7,857 nucleotides of DNA from the NCBI GenBank assembly GCA_031284105.1, contig JAITAN010000088.1, positions 1 through 7,857 of the forward strand. The letters run 5' to 3'. Under the pieces are notes generated by a model. It searched no databases. It was not told the origin of the DNA and was given only the letters and a program-made list of their open reading frames with translations. The position numbers were made by a program, and so were the translations under genes. Below are positions 1 to 6,552 of this stretch, one piece after another (position 1 is the stretch's first letter; each line of letters opens with the position of its first letter). Source of the DNA: Treponema sp. GTDB lineage: Bacteria > Spirochaetota > Spirochaetia > Treponematales > Breznakiellaceae.

Positions 1-1585
1 GTCCCTCCGATTCCCTCGCTATCTCCTTAATGTCCCCGGCCACGCCCTGCAGTCCGCTCCGCCCTATGCCGGAGGCTTCCGCAAGTCCGGTTACGTTCTT
101 TTCGTTACCGATAAGGGTCTGGGTTACACTTTGGATGTTTGCAAGCATTTCTTCCACGGCCGAGGAGGACTGGCTCACATGGCCGGTCTGCTTTTCAATC
201 TGGCGGTTGAGGCTCTCGATGTTATTCATCATCTCTACCATAACGGCATCGGTATTTTTGATGTTTGCCGCTTGTTTTTCGCTCCGGGACGCGAGGCTCT
301 GAATATTGGCGGTAATTTCTTCGATAGACGCGGCGGTTTCGGTCATGTCGGCGGCGAGGTCTGTGCCCGTATCCGAAAGTACGTCCGCTTTTTTCCTAAT
401 GGATACAACAAGGCTTTTGATCTTGTCTATGGTGAAGTTGAAGTAATGGGCAAGGTCCCCTATCTCGTTCCGCTCCGTGATGGTAATAGTTTTGGTGAGA
501 TCCCCTTCTCCTTCGGAAATATCCTTGAACATACGCGCAAGGGTGTTGATGGGGCGGCTTATGGAACGTGCCATAAGGAACGCTCCTCCCATCATAAAAA
601 CAACGCTCAAGAAGCCGATGATGAGAGATATACCGAGCATCCGGTAGACCGGCGCCATGATGGTGTTCCGTGAGACGCCGACAACCAGCGTCCACGGCCC
701 GGGGAAACGCCCGATGGCGAACGGCACGGCATAGTACTGAATGACGGTATCGGAATTAGCCGAACGGTATGAGAAGGAGGCGGACGTTCCTGCGGCAACC
801 GCATTAACCATAGTGTCAAGGAAGGGGTCGAAGGTATCTTGTTCCGTCTCCCGTATGTTCTTTCCCAGCCGGTTTGGATCGCTGTGAGCCGTGACCATAC
901 CGCCTGAACTGAACACCACCGCACGCCCATCCCCAAGCGGTTTAAGTTCATCGGCTATGGCTTGTATGGTTGATAGATCGACGCTGCCTCCTACATACCC
1001 TATAACCCTGCCGCTCTCTTTTATGGGAACGCCAAAACTTGCCGTTAAATAGTTTTTTCCCGCTACCGGATACACGAAAGGCTCAAGCATATAATCGTCG
1101 GTTAGATTCAACTGCACGACCGTATTCCAATCAATATCCACCTTCGTCAGAATAACTTCATGGGTTTCCGCAACTTCGATCCGGCTCGACGTATACCGTC
1201 CCGTCTCATCGGATTCGGGGGTATTGACGTACTGCGCGTCCATGCCGTCAAGGGAGAGCGGCGCCCAGTGGGAATACACGTTGGCTAATCCGGGGGTTCT
1301 GATGAGTACCTGTTTCATCAAATCATTGAACCGGTTGCGTCGCTCTTCGACCGGCGTTTCTTTATAGGCTTCCATTATCATGGCGAGGGTTCTTGCCGTG
1401 TCCATGTATTCGTTGAGCCAGTTTTCTATTTGTTCGCTGCTCTGTGCCGCAATGTTCCGCGCCTCTTCATCGGCGAGACGGCTGATTTCCCGTTGCGACT
1501 GGAACAGACTAACGCCTGTAAGGATAGCGATGCCGGTGATGTTGATGGCACTGATGACAACCACCGGTTTAGCGCCGATTTTCAT
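1..1585 (-). CDS. Methyl-accepting chemotaxis protein, N-terminal 528 codons (3' end outside window)
   Basis: This is a membrane chemoreceptor that would sense a ligand outside the cytoplasm and control CheA/CheW. The frame is open from the ATG at 1585 to the window edge. Transmembrane segment 1 is at about residues 5-26 (KPVVVISAINITGIAIL). A periplasmic sensor of about 280 residues follows. It looks like a double Cache domain, with NVYSHWAPLSLDG early and VIGYVGGSVDLSTIQ in the membrane-distal to proximal transition. Transmembrane segment 2 is at about 312-337 (LIIGFLSVVFMMGGAFLMA). A HAMP domain begins at RSISRPINTLARMF (conserved Pro345), and the start of the helical signalling domain follows (ETAASIEEITANIQS, QSSSAVEEMLANIQS). 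The hairpin tip and the C-terminus lie outside the window. AAAAGGAG at 1592-1599 gives a good ribosome binding site 6 nt before the ATG. The ligand cannot be named from the sequence. The family assignment is secure. Confidence 0.95.
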   Translation of the reverse strand, partial: MKIGAKPVVVISAINITGIAILTGVSLFQSQREISRLADEEARNIAAQSSEQIENWLNEYMDTARTLAMIMEAYKETPVEERRNRFNDLMKQVLIRTPGLANVYSHWAPLSLDGMDAQYVNTPESDETGRYTSSRIEVAETHEVILTKVDIDWNTVVQLNLTDDYMLEPFVYPVAGKNYLTASFGVPIKESGRVIGYVGGSVDLSTIQAIADELKPLGDGRAVVFSSGGMVTAHSDPNRLGKNIRETEQDTFDPFLDTMVNAVAAGTSASFSYRSANSDTVIQYYAVPFAIGRFPGPWTLVVGVSRNTIMAPVYRMLGISLIIGFLSVVFMMGGAFLMARSISRPINTLARMFKDISEGEGDLTKTITITERNEIGDLAHYFNFTIDKIKSLVVSIRKKADVLSDTGTDLAADMTETAASIEEITANIQSLASRSEKQAANIKNTDAVMVEMMNNIESLNRQIEKQTGHVSQSSSAVEEMLANIQSVTQTLIGNEKNVTGLAEASGIGRSGLQGVAGDIKEIARESEG

Positions 1586-1603
1586 AAAACGCTCCTTTTA
1601 TCA

Positions 1604-1630
1604 GCGGAATTACTTTTCGTAATTATCCGC
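1604..1630 (-). other. Stem-loop in the 5' leader of the chemoreceptor gene
   Basis: GCGGAATTAC pairs with GTAAT-TA-TCCGC around a 5-nt loop, with a 2-nt bulge on one side. On the minus strand it sits just upstream of the Shine-Dalgarno of the chemoreceptor gene, so it would be in the leader mRNA. It could affect mRNA stability or translation. It has no T-tract, so it is not a standard terminator. Its role is unknown. Confidence 0.4.
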
Positions 1631-1711
1631 CGGTGTATAACCGACTATAATCGGAGGTCAGACATAGCGTCATCCCTCCTTCACCCAACCTAGGCGCGCT
1701 CCCGCACTTAA

Positions 1712-1777
1712 GGCCGGGGGCGATGCCCCTCTAGTGCAGAGGGGTCAACCCCTCTAGGGCCGGGGGCGATGCCCCTC
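1712..1777. repeat. 20-bp direct repeat flanking a perfect palindrome
   Basis: The 20-mer GGCCGGGGGCGATGCCCCTC occurs exactly at 1712-1731 and again at 1758-1777, an offset of 46 bp. Each copy contains a small dyad (GGGGC-GAT-GCCCC). Between them, at 1738-1755, lies a perfect 8-bp-arm palindrome, AGAGGGGT-CA-ACCCCTCT. The block forms the 3' end of the truncated frame at 1731-1916, supplying its last 15 or so codons and its stop. It resembles an interspersed palindromic element of the REP or MITE type. Whether it recurs elsewhere in the genome cannot be seen here. Confidence 0.7.
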
Positions 1778-1916
1778 CACGACCGAGTCTTTCCGCCTGT
1801 AGCGAAAACCTTCCGGCCGCGGCGGTTGCACGGTCTGCGGCATACTCCGCAAGGGTTTTTGCCCGTTCAAGGAATGCCGCATCCGTTGACGGAACGGCGT
1901 TTTTCCTAGCCCTCAT
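1731..1916 (-). pseudogene. Truncated 61-codon frame, N-terminus related to the gene at 7772
   Basis: This short minus-strand frame starts at the ATG at 1916, behind AAAGGAA (about 1924-1930) at a normal spacing. Its first 45 or so residues look like real coding sequence: P9, then DAAF at 12-15, then ERAKTLAEYAADRATA, an alanine-rich amphipathic helix. The segment PSTDAAFLERAKTL aligns without gaps to PEKEADFVEWSGNL of the partial gene at 7772. Identical positions are P, A, F, E and L, and there are D/E, L/V and A/S substitutions. From about residue 47 the protein is encoded by the repeat block at 1712-1777, which also supplies the stop. The simplest reading is a gene of an unnamed family that lost its 3' part when the repeat arrived or when a deletion occurred. 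A genuine small protein is the alternative. No function is known. Confidence 0.45.
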
Positions 1917-1977
1917 AGCTTGCTTCCTTTTGCCCTTGAGCGTATACGCGCCGAATTGCGGAATGTCTCCCCGAAAC

Positions 1978-2298
1978 TTAGAATGTATGCTCCGAATGCC
2001 GCAACGCGCGCTGAAGATTAGCATAAATGTACCGGACATGGGAAGGGACCGCCGCGCCTTTTGCCGATCCGGAAGAAACAAACGCGGTTCCCGCGGAAAG
2101 GCCCTTCCATCCGGTTTGCGTGAGAGACGAAAGGGATTCCGGCGCACCGGCCGTCCGCTCCGGCAGGGTGTGCGTATATCCGCTTCTAGGCGTTCCGGGG
2201 GGACGGCATAATACCATACAAGGAGCGCCGGCAGCGATTAGTCGGGCTTCATCTGTGTACGTGTATAAGGTTTCGTTCATGTAAATCATTTTATTCAT
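1978..2298 (-). CDS. Uncertain 106-codon frame just behind a good promoter
   Basis: The frame begins MNKMIYMNETLYTYTDEARL at an ATG almost exactly where the promoter at 2306-2334 would start transcription, so translation would have to be leaderless. No Shine-Dalgarno precedes it. ATGs at 2289 and 2280 are alternatives. The first 25 or so residues look plausible as protein. After that the composition becomes Gly/Pro/Ser-rich, with no motif I recognise, and it ends near RALRHSEHTF. It could be a small leaderless protein, a decayed gene, or simply the leader RNA of the frame at 1916. I do not recognise it. Confidence 0.22.
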   Translation of the reverse strand: MNKMIYMNETLYTYTDEARLIAAGAPCMVLCRPPGTPRSGYTHTLPERTAGAPESLSSLTQTGWKGLSAGTAFVSSGSAKGAAVPSHVRYIYANLQRALRHSEHTF

Positions 2299-2305
2299 AA
2301 AGAAT

Positions 2306-2334
2306 ATTATACCTCACATGTATAAAAAGAGCAA
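2306..2334 (-). promoter_or_regulatory. Sigma70-type promoter, leftward
   Basis: Read on the minus strand, the boxes are TTGCTC (2329-2334), a 17-bp spacer, and a perfect TATAAT (2306-2311). Transcription would start near 2299. It would run through the uncertain frame at 2298, then about 380 nt further to the ATG at 1916, and possibly on towards the chemoreceptor gene. The perfect -10, the 17-bp spacer and the local AT-rich setting make this a strong candidate. Confidence 0.65.
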
Positions 2335-2372
2335 GGTGTTTTAGCCGTATTTTCAGATTTTTTCCATCATAC

Positions 2373-2420
2373 CAACACGGACAAAACGTGAAAACCGAGC
2401 CGGGCCAAAAGTCCGTGTTG
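2373..2420. repeat. Perfect 10-bp inverted repeat with a 28-nt loop
   Basis: CAACACGGAC (2373-2382) and GTCCGTGTTG (2411-2420) are exact reverse complements around a 28-base loop containing several A4 runs. It lies between the leftward promoter and the fabV promoter. No T-run follows either arm, so it is not a typical intrinsic terminator. It could be a structured RNA or a protein-binding site. Nothing else in 2335-2582 looks like a gene. Confidence 0.5.
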
Positions 2421-2511
2421 TAGGCGCGAACGCCTCCGACGCCTCATGCCGCACTCACGGCGCGGAACGGCTTACGACTTGTGTGAACCCGCCCTCGTTC
2501 AGGCTGATCGC

Positions 2512-2553
2512 AACCATCCGCACTCAAATGAGCGGGGCTTTACCGTGATGGTT
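2512..2553. repeat. Nested inverted repeat upstream of fabV
   Basis: AACCATC (2512-2518) pairs with GATGGTT (2547-2553). Inside it, CCGC-AC-TCA (2518-2526) can pair with TGAGCGG (2529-2535), with a 2-nt bulge. The element ends about 30 bp before the -35 box of the fabV promoter. It could be an upstream regulatory site or the 3' end of an unrecognised transcript. There is no T-tract. Confidence 0.35.
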
Positions 2554-2582
2554 ACGCCGCCTTTCAACCATTCCGTTTTGTC

Positions 2583-2612
2583 TTGACGAGACCACAAGGA
2601 ATGTCTTATTAT
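2583..2612 (+). promoter_or_regulatory. Promoter of the fabV-accBCD operon
   Basis: TTGACG (2583-2588) is followed by an 18-bp spacer and TATTAT (2607-2612), each differing from consensus at one base. Transcription would start near 2619, leaving a leader of only about 11 nt before the fabV ATG. It would drive fabV, accB, accC and accD, since no other promoter or terminator is evident between these genes. Confidence 0.6.
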
Positions 2613-2640
2613 TTATTACGAGGTAATGTATGGTAATAAA
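2612..2640 (+). promoter_or_regulatory. Inverted and direct repeat over the fabV start site (candidate operator)
   Basis: TTTATTAC (2612-2619) and GTAATAAA (2633-2640) are perfect 8-bp inverted arms separated by 13 nt. The gap holds the Shine-Dalgarno GAGG (2620-2623) and the ATG (2630-2632). A second dyad, ATTAC-GAG-GTAAT (2615-2627), overlaps it. GGTAAT is repeated directly at 2622 and 2632, exactly 10 bp apart. The position over the predicted transcription start suits a repressor operator, or an mRNA hairpin that presents or hides the start codon. The regulator is unknown. Confidence 0.4.
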
Positions 2641-3883
2641 ACCCATGATTCGTAATAACATCTGCATCAATAGCCACCCTATAGGGTGTGAACGTGTAGT
2701 GAAACGACAGATAGCGTATGTCAAGAAACGGTTTGTAGAACATTCGGAGGATTCGGAGAAACAAAAGCCGGAGTATATGCCCAAACTGGCGCTTGTCATC
2801 GGCTGTTCAACAGGATATGGCCTTGCAAGCCGCATAGCCGCGGCTTTCGGTTACGGGGCCGTAACAATAGGGCTTTCCTTAGAGAAGCCCGCTTCCGAAA
2901 CAAAAGCCGGTACGCCCGGCTTTTACAACAATCGCGCGGTTGATAAATACGCCGCGGAGGCGGGACTCGTCTCGTCAACATTAAACTGCGATGCCTTCGC
3001 GGATGAGACAAAGGCGCAGACCATACGGGCGGTCAGGGATGCCGCGGCAAAAGCGGGCATAGCGCCTCAGATCGATCTGGTGATTTACTCGCTTGCGTCT
3101 CCGGTACGTACCGATCCTAAAACCGGCGTCATGCACAGATCCGCGATCAAACCCATCGGCGGCTCCTTTACGGGAAAAACCATTGACATGATGACCGGCA
3201 ACATTGTTACGGCACGCGCGGAAAGCGCAACCGAAGAAGAAAGGGCCGCGACCGTGAAAGTTATGGGCGGTGAAGATTGGGAACTGTGGATAGATGCGCT
3301 TGAAAACGAAAATATGCTTGCGCCCTCGGCCCGCACCGTGGCCTATACCTATATAGGTCCGGAGCTTTCTTGGGCTATTTACAAAAACGGTACCATCGGT
3401 GCGGCGAAGAAAGACCTTGAACGCGCATGTACCGCGATAAACCGCGGTTTCCATGAGAAAAACGGCGTGGAAACCAAGAAAAGGGCGTTTATCTCCGTGA
3501 ATAAGGCGCTTGTAACCCGCGCCAGCGCGGTTATCCCGATTATTCCGTTCTACGTATCCTGCCTTTTCAAGGTAATGAAGGACAAGGGGCTGCACGAGGG
3601 CTGCATTGAGCAGATCGTGCGCCTCTACCGGGAACGGCTCTACACGCCGGAAGCCGCGATAGATCCCGGCAAAACGCCGGTTGATGAAGCGGGACGCATC
3701 CGCATAGACGATCTGGAGATGCGGGATGATGTTCAAAAGGAAACGCACGCCCTCATGGAAACTATTACCGAAGAAAATATATGGTCGGATACCGATGTCA
3801 TCGGTTTCAAACACGATTTTCTTGAAGCCCACGGGTTTGGCGTTGAAGGCATTGATTACGATGCGGATGCGCCGTTGATATAG
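2630..3883 (+). CDS. fabV: Trans-2-enoyl-ACP/CoA reductase, FabV/Ter family
   Basis: This cytoplasmic enzyme reduces trans-2-enoyl-ACP (or enoyl-CoA such as crotonyl-CoA) with NADH, the last step of each fatty-acid elongation cycle. The 417 residues are full length for the family, slightly longer than the roughly 400 of T. denticola Ter. The nucleotide-binding loop is GCSTGYGLASR at 58-68. Glu85 in GLSLEK, at the end of the second strand, fits the NADH preference of the family. YSLASPVRTDP is at 153-163 and VMGGEDWELW at 211-220. The family Y-x8-K catalytic pair is Tyr251 and Lys260 in YKNGTIGAAK. NKALVTRASAVIPIIP is at 291-306. The start is fixed by GAGG 6 nt upstream and by the family N-terminus (KPMIRNNIC). 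It is the first gene of an operon with acetyl-CoA carboxylase genes, which favours a biosynthetic role over a purely CoA-linked fermentative one. Residues 270-285 form a slightly longer loop than I recall for the T. denticola enzyme. Confidence 0.97.
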   Translation: MVIKPMIRNNICINSHPIGCERVVKRQIAYVKKRFVEHSEDSEKQKPEYMPKLALVIGCSTGYGLASRIAAAFGYGAVTIGLSLEKPASETKAGTPGFYNNRAVDKYAAEAGLVSSTLNCDAFADETKAQTIRAVRDAAAKAGIAPQIDLVIYSLASPVRTDPKTGVMHRSAIKPIGGSFTGKTIDMMTGNIVTARAESATEEERAATVKVMGGEDWELWIDALENENMLAPSARTVAYTYIGPELSWAIYKNGTIGAAKKDLERACTAINRGFHEKNGVETKKRAFISVNKALVTRASAVIPIIPFYVSCLFKVMKDKGLHEGCIEQIVRLYRERLYTPEAAIDPGKTPVDEAGRIRIDDLEMRDDVQKETHALMETITEENIWSDTDVIGFKHDFLEAHGFGVEGIDYDADAPLI

Positions 3884-3895
3884 CAAGGAAACACC

Positions 3896-4366
3896 ATGGA
3901 TAGTAAACTGATATTGTCGTTATTCGACAAATTTAATGAAGGTTCCGCGGTAGAACTCGCTTTTGATGACGGAACATTCCATTTTACAGTAAAGAAAAAG
4001 GAAGCCGTTCAGCAGGGCGGCATTCCCCCGCGCGATGCGGAGCGGGCGGATGACGCCGGAGGCGTCCGCCTTGACATACCCGCAGCGGAAGACACCATTC
4101 TGAAAACGCCGGATTCGTCAGGCGAAGCCATCACAAGCCCCATTGTGGCCGCTTTCTACGCGTCTCCCGGTCCGAATGAACCGCCTTTCGTCAAGGCGGG
4201 CTCAAGGGTCAAAGCCGGAGACACGCTCTGTATCCTTGAAGCGATGAAGATGATGAACAAGCTCGAAGCCGAATTCAATTGCGAGATTCTTGCGGTAAAA
4301 GCCGAAAGCGGCGATATGGTTGAATATGGACAGCCCCTCTTTGAAGTGAAACGGCTGCAGAAATAA
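3896..4366 (+). CDS. accB: Biotin carboxyl carrier protein of acetyl-CoA carboxylase
   Basis: This protein carries the biotin that shuttles CO2 from AccC to the carboxyltransferase. Its 156 residues match the usual BCCP length. An N-terminal segment (about 1-35, LILSLFDKFNEGSAVEL) would contact AccC. A variable, Pro/Ala/Asp-rich linker covers about 36-75. The biotinyl domain runs from about 77 to 154. It has the thumb loop ASPGPNEPPFVKAG typical of bacterial AccB and the biotinylation motif EAMKMMN, with Lys118 as the modified residue. Biotinylation by BirA is inferred from the motif. AAGGAA (3885-3890) lies 5 nt before the ATG and 12 nt separate it from fabV. Its stop overlaps the accC start by one base (TAATG), which suggests translational coupling and balanced synthesis. 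Confidence 0.96.
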   Translation: MDSKLILSLFDKFNEGSAVELAFDDGTFHFTVKKKEAVQQGGIPPRDAERADDAGGVRLDIPAAEDTILKTPDSSGEAITSPIVAAFYASPGPNEPPFVKAGSRVKAGDTLCILEAMKMMNKLEAEFNCEILAVKAESGDMVEYGQPLFEVKRLQK

Positions 4367-5727
4367 TGATACATAAACTGTTAATCGCTAACCGCGGTGA
4401 AATCGCCGTCCGTATCATAAGGACATGCAAGGAAATGGGAATCAAGACGGTCGCCGTGTACTCAACCGCGGATAAAGGCGGCTTGCATACCCGCATGGCG
4501 GATGAACGGGTGTGCATCGGTCCTCCGCCCTCGAAAGACAGCTACCTGTCGCGGAATAACTTGGTTGCCGCGGCCCTGAAAACGCAATGCGGCGCGGTTC
4601 ATCCGGGCGTCGGGTTTTTGTCGGAAAATGCGGACTTTGCCCGTTCCATCCGCCGGGAAGGGCTTATCTTCATCGGTCCGCCGCCTGAAGCAATCGAACT
4701 GCTCGGCGATAAGGTGGCGGCAAGGGCAACCGCGGTGAAATTCGGGCTGCCGGTTACGCCCGGCGCTCAAGACGCGGTCTCGGATATAGGCGATGCGCTT
4801 GACGTAACCAAGCGCATCGGTTTTCCGGTCATCATCAAGGCGGCCGCAGGCGGCGGCGGCAAGGGGATGCGTATTGTCGGGCATGAAGCGGATATGGAAG
4901 AAAACATCAGGATAGCGCGTTCCGAAGCGCTCGCCAACTTCGGCGATGCGCGGGTGTTTATTGAGCGGTATATCGAGAAGCCCCGCCATGTAGAACTTCA
5001 GATACTCGCGGACGGCAAGGGAACGGTAGCCGTGCTGGGTGAGCGGGATTGCTCCGTACAGAAGAACCACCAGAAGCTCATCGAAGAAAGTCCGTCTCCG
5101 GGCGTAACGGACGCCATGCGTGAGCGCATGAAAACGGGCGCCGTGGATATGTTCCGTGAACTCGGCTATTGCGGGGCGGGCACCATAGAATTCCTTGTCG
5201 AAGGAGGCGAGTGTTATTTTATGGAAGTGAACGCCCGCGTGCAGGTTGAACACCCTGTAAGCGAATTCGTTTCCGGCGTTGATATTATCAGGCAGCAGAT
5301 ACTCGCGTGCACGGAAAACCGGCTGGAACTACAGGGCGCGAATAGCGGCGCTGCCGCCGGCGGCGTTGTCAACGTACGGCTTTCCGGCTGGGCGCTAGAG
5401 TGCCGTATCAACGCGCTAAGTCCCGGACGCATCGCCAAGCTGGAGGTTCCGGGGGGAATGGGCGTCCGGTTTGATACGTGTTTAGCGGAGGGGTGCCTTG
5501 TGCCGCCGCATTATGATTCAATGGTGGGAAAATTGATCGTCCACGCAGCGGATCGCGGACAGGCGCTTGCCAAAATGGAGCGCGCTCTGTCCGAACTGGT
5601 TATTGAAGGCATACAGACAAACCAAAAGCGGCAGGAGTATATTATTAAGGAAAAAACGTTCCGCTCCGGTAATTTCGATACGTCGTATTACGGGAGCGTT
5701 GAGAAAGAGGCGGCGTATGTCCGGTGA
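4366..5727 (+). CDS. accC: Biotin carboxylase subunit of acetyl-CoA carboxylase
   Basis: This ATP-grasp enzyme carboxylates the biotin on AccB, using bicarbonate and ATP. The 453 residues are close to the family norm. In order they show the biotin carboxylase N-domain (ANRGEIAVRIIR, 8-19), the ATP-grasp lid (GGGGKGMRIV, 162-171), ATP-site lysines 116 and 158, PRHVELQ, HQKLIEE (Lys237), the metal/bicarbonate block FMEVNARVQVEHPV (Glu287, Asn289, Arg291, Gln293, Glu295), and the C-domain with CRINA (Arg347) and PPHYDSMVGKL. Three places differ from the E. coli enzyme as I recall it. HPGYGFLSEN is HPGVGFLSEN, so Val82 replaces Tyr. GHA is GWA at 341-343. The usual EDP...F.P segment between CRINA and SPG is shortened by about 7 residues. 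All other catalytic residues are present, so it is probably active. It overlaps accB by 1 nt and accD by 11 nt. Confidence 0.95.
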   Translation: MIHKLLIANRGEIAVRIIRTCKEMGIKTVAVYSTADKGGLHTRMADERVCIGPPPSKDSYLSRNNLVAAALKTQCGAVHPGVGFLSENADFARSIRREGLIFIGPPPEAIELLGDKVAARATAVKFGLPVTPGAQDAVSDIGDALDVTKRIGFPVIIKAAAGGGGKGMRIVGHEADMEENIRIARSEALANFGDARVFIERYIEKPRHVELQILADGKGTVAVLGERDCSVQKNHQKLIEESPSPGVTDAMRERMKTGAVDMFRELGYCGAGTIEFLVEGGECYFMEVNARVQVEHPVSEFVSGVDIIRQQILACTENRLELQGANSGAAAGGVVNVRLSGWALECRINALSPGRIAKLEVPGGMGVRFDTCLAEGCLVPPHYDSMVGKLIVHAADRGQALAKMERALSELVIEGIQTNQKRQEYIIKEKTFRSGNFDTSYYGSVEKEAAYVR

Positions 5728-6514
5728 AGAAATGGATAAAAACGAAGATATTATTATAACGTGTCCGCATTGCGGCAGAGGACAAACGAAAGCGATGCTT
5801 GATGAACACTTAAAAACCTGTCCCGCATGCGGGCATCATTTCCGCATGGAGCCGTTGGAACGTATCGCGTATATTGCCGATGAAGGCAGCTTTACCGAGT
5901 TTTCCGCGAATCTGCGTTCATTAAACCCCATTGATCTTGCGGGCTACGAGGAAAAACTCTCCGAAGCCGAGTCAAAATCCCGAATGAAGGATGCCGTCAT
6001 TACCGGAACGTGTTTAATTGAAGGAAAGCCCGCGGTTTTGGGGCTTATGTCTTTTAATTTCATGGGCGGTTCTATGGGCTCCGTTGTGGGAGAAAAGGTC
6101 AGCCGCACGATGCGGAAAGGAATAGACGAGAAGCTGCCGGTGATCATATACACGACGTCGGGCGGCGCGCGTATGCAGGAAGGCATTTTCAGCCTTATGC
6201 AGATGGCGAAAACATCCGCTGCGGCCGCGGCTCTCGATAAGGCGCGTATTCCTTTTTTCATCGTGCTGTGCGATCCGACCACCGGCGGGGTAACCGCGTC
6301 GTTCGCCATGCTTGCGGATATCATCATAGCGGAGCCCGGCGCGCTCATCGGCTTTGCGGGGCCGCGCGTCATTGAGGGCACCATCAGGCAAACCCTGCCG
6401 AAAGGGTTCCAGCGCGCCGAGTTTCAACTGGAAAAAGGCTTTGTGGATATCATTTCCCCGCGAAAAGAGCAGAAAAAACTGCTTTCAACGCTTATTGAGA
6501 TGCACCGGAAGTAA
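5717..6514 (+). CDS. accD: Acetyl-CoA carboxylase carboxyltransferase subunit beta
   Basis: AccD is the beta half of the carboxyltransferase, which moves the carboxyl group from biotin to acetyl-CoA to make malonyl-CoA. An N-terminal four-cysteine zinc ribbon has CPHC at 16-19 and CPAC at 35-38. The crotonase-fold domain follows, with SRMKDAVITGTCLIEGKP, NFMGGSMGSVVGEK, TTSGGARMQEG (146-156), DPTTGGVTASFAMLAD and GFAGPRVIEGTIRQTLP. The oxyanion-hole glycines of the family are present. At 265 residues it is slightly shorter than the usual 280-300. I place the start at the ATG at 5717, which has GAGG (5707-5710) 6 nt upstream and overlaps accC by 11 nt. The next ATG at 5732 has a weaker site. 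The frame is open further upstream inside accC, but that part is not AccD sequence. AccD needs AccA, which is not encoded here. Confidence 0.96.
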   Translation: MSGEEMDKNEDIIITCPHCGRGQTKAMLDEHLKTCPACGHHFRMEPLERIAYIADEGSFTEFSANLRSLNPIDLAGYEEKLSEAESKSRMKDAVITGTCLIEGKPAVLGLMSFNFMGGSMGSVVGEKVSRTMRKGIDEKLPVIIYTTSGGARMQEGIFSLMQMAKTSAAAAALDKARIPFFIVLCDPTTGGVTASFAMLADIIIAEPGALIGFAGPRVIEGTIRQTLPKGFQRAEFQLEKGFVDIISPRKEQKKLLSTLIEMHRK

Positions 6515-6552
6515 GCGTTTCAGCGCGCGGGGACCCGGTACCGCCGCCGCCA

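Noticed and set aside
131..673. Open plus-strand frame of 180 codons
   Set aside because: It lies antisense to the chemoreceptor gene, has no family motif, and is explained by codon usage of the real gene.
2981..3886. Open minus-strand frame of 301 codons
   Set aside because: It is fully antisense to fabV, whose catalytic motifs are unmistakable. The antisense product has no recognisable domain.
4462..5253. Open minus-strand frame of 263 codons
   Set aside because: It is antisense to accC, with Arg/His-rich low-information sequence.
5567..5716. Longer start for accD
   Set aside because: The extra 50 residues come from reading accC out of frame. AccD proteins begin just before the zinc ribbon, and ATG 5717 has a proper ribosome binding site.
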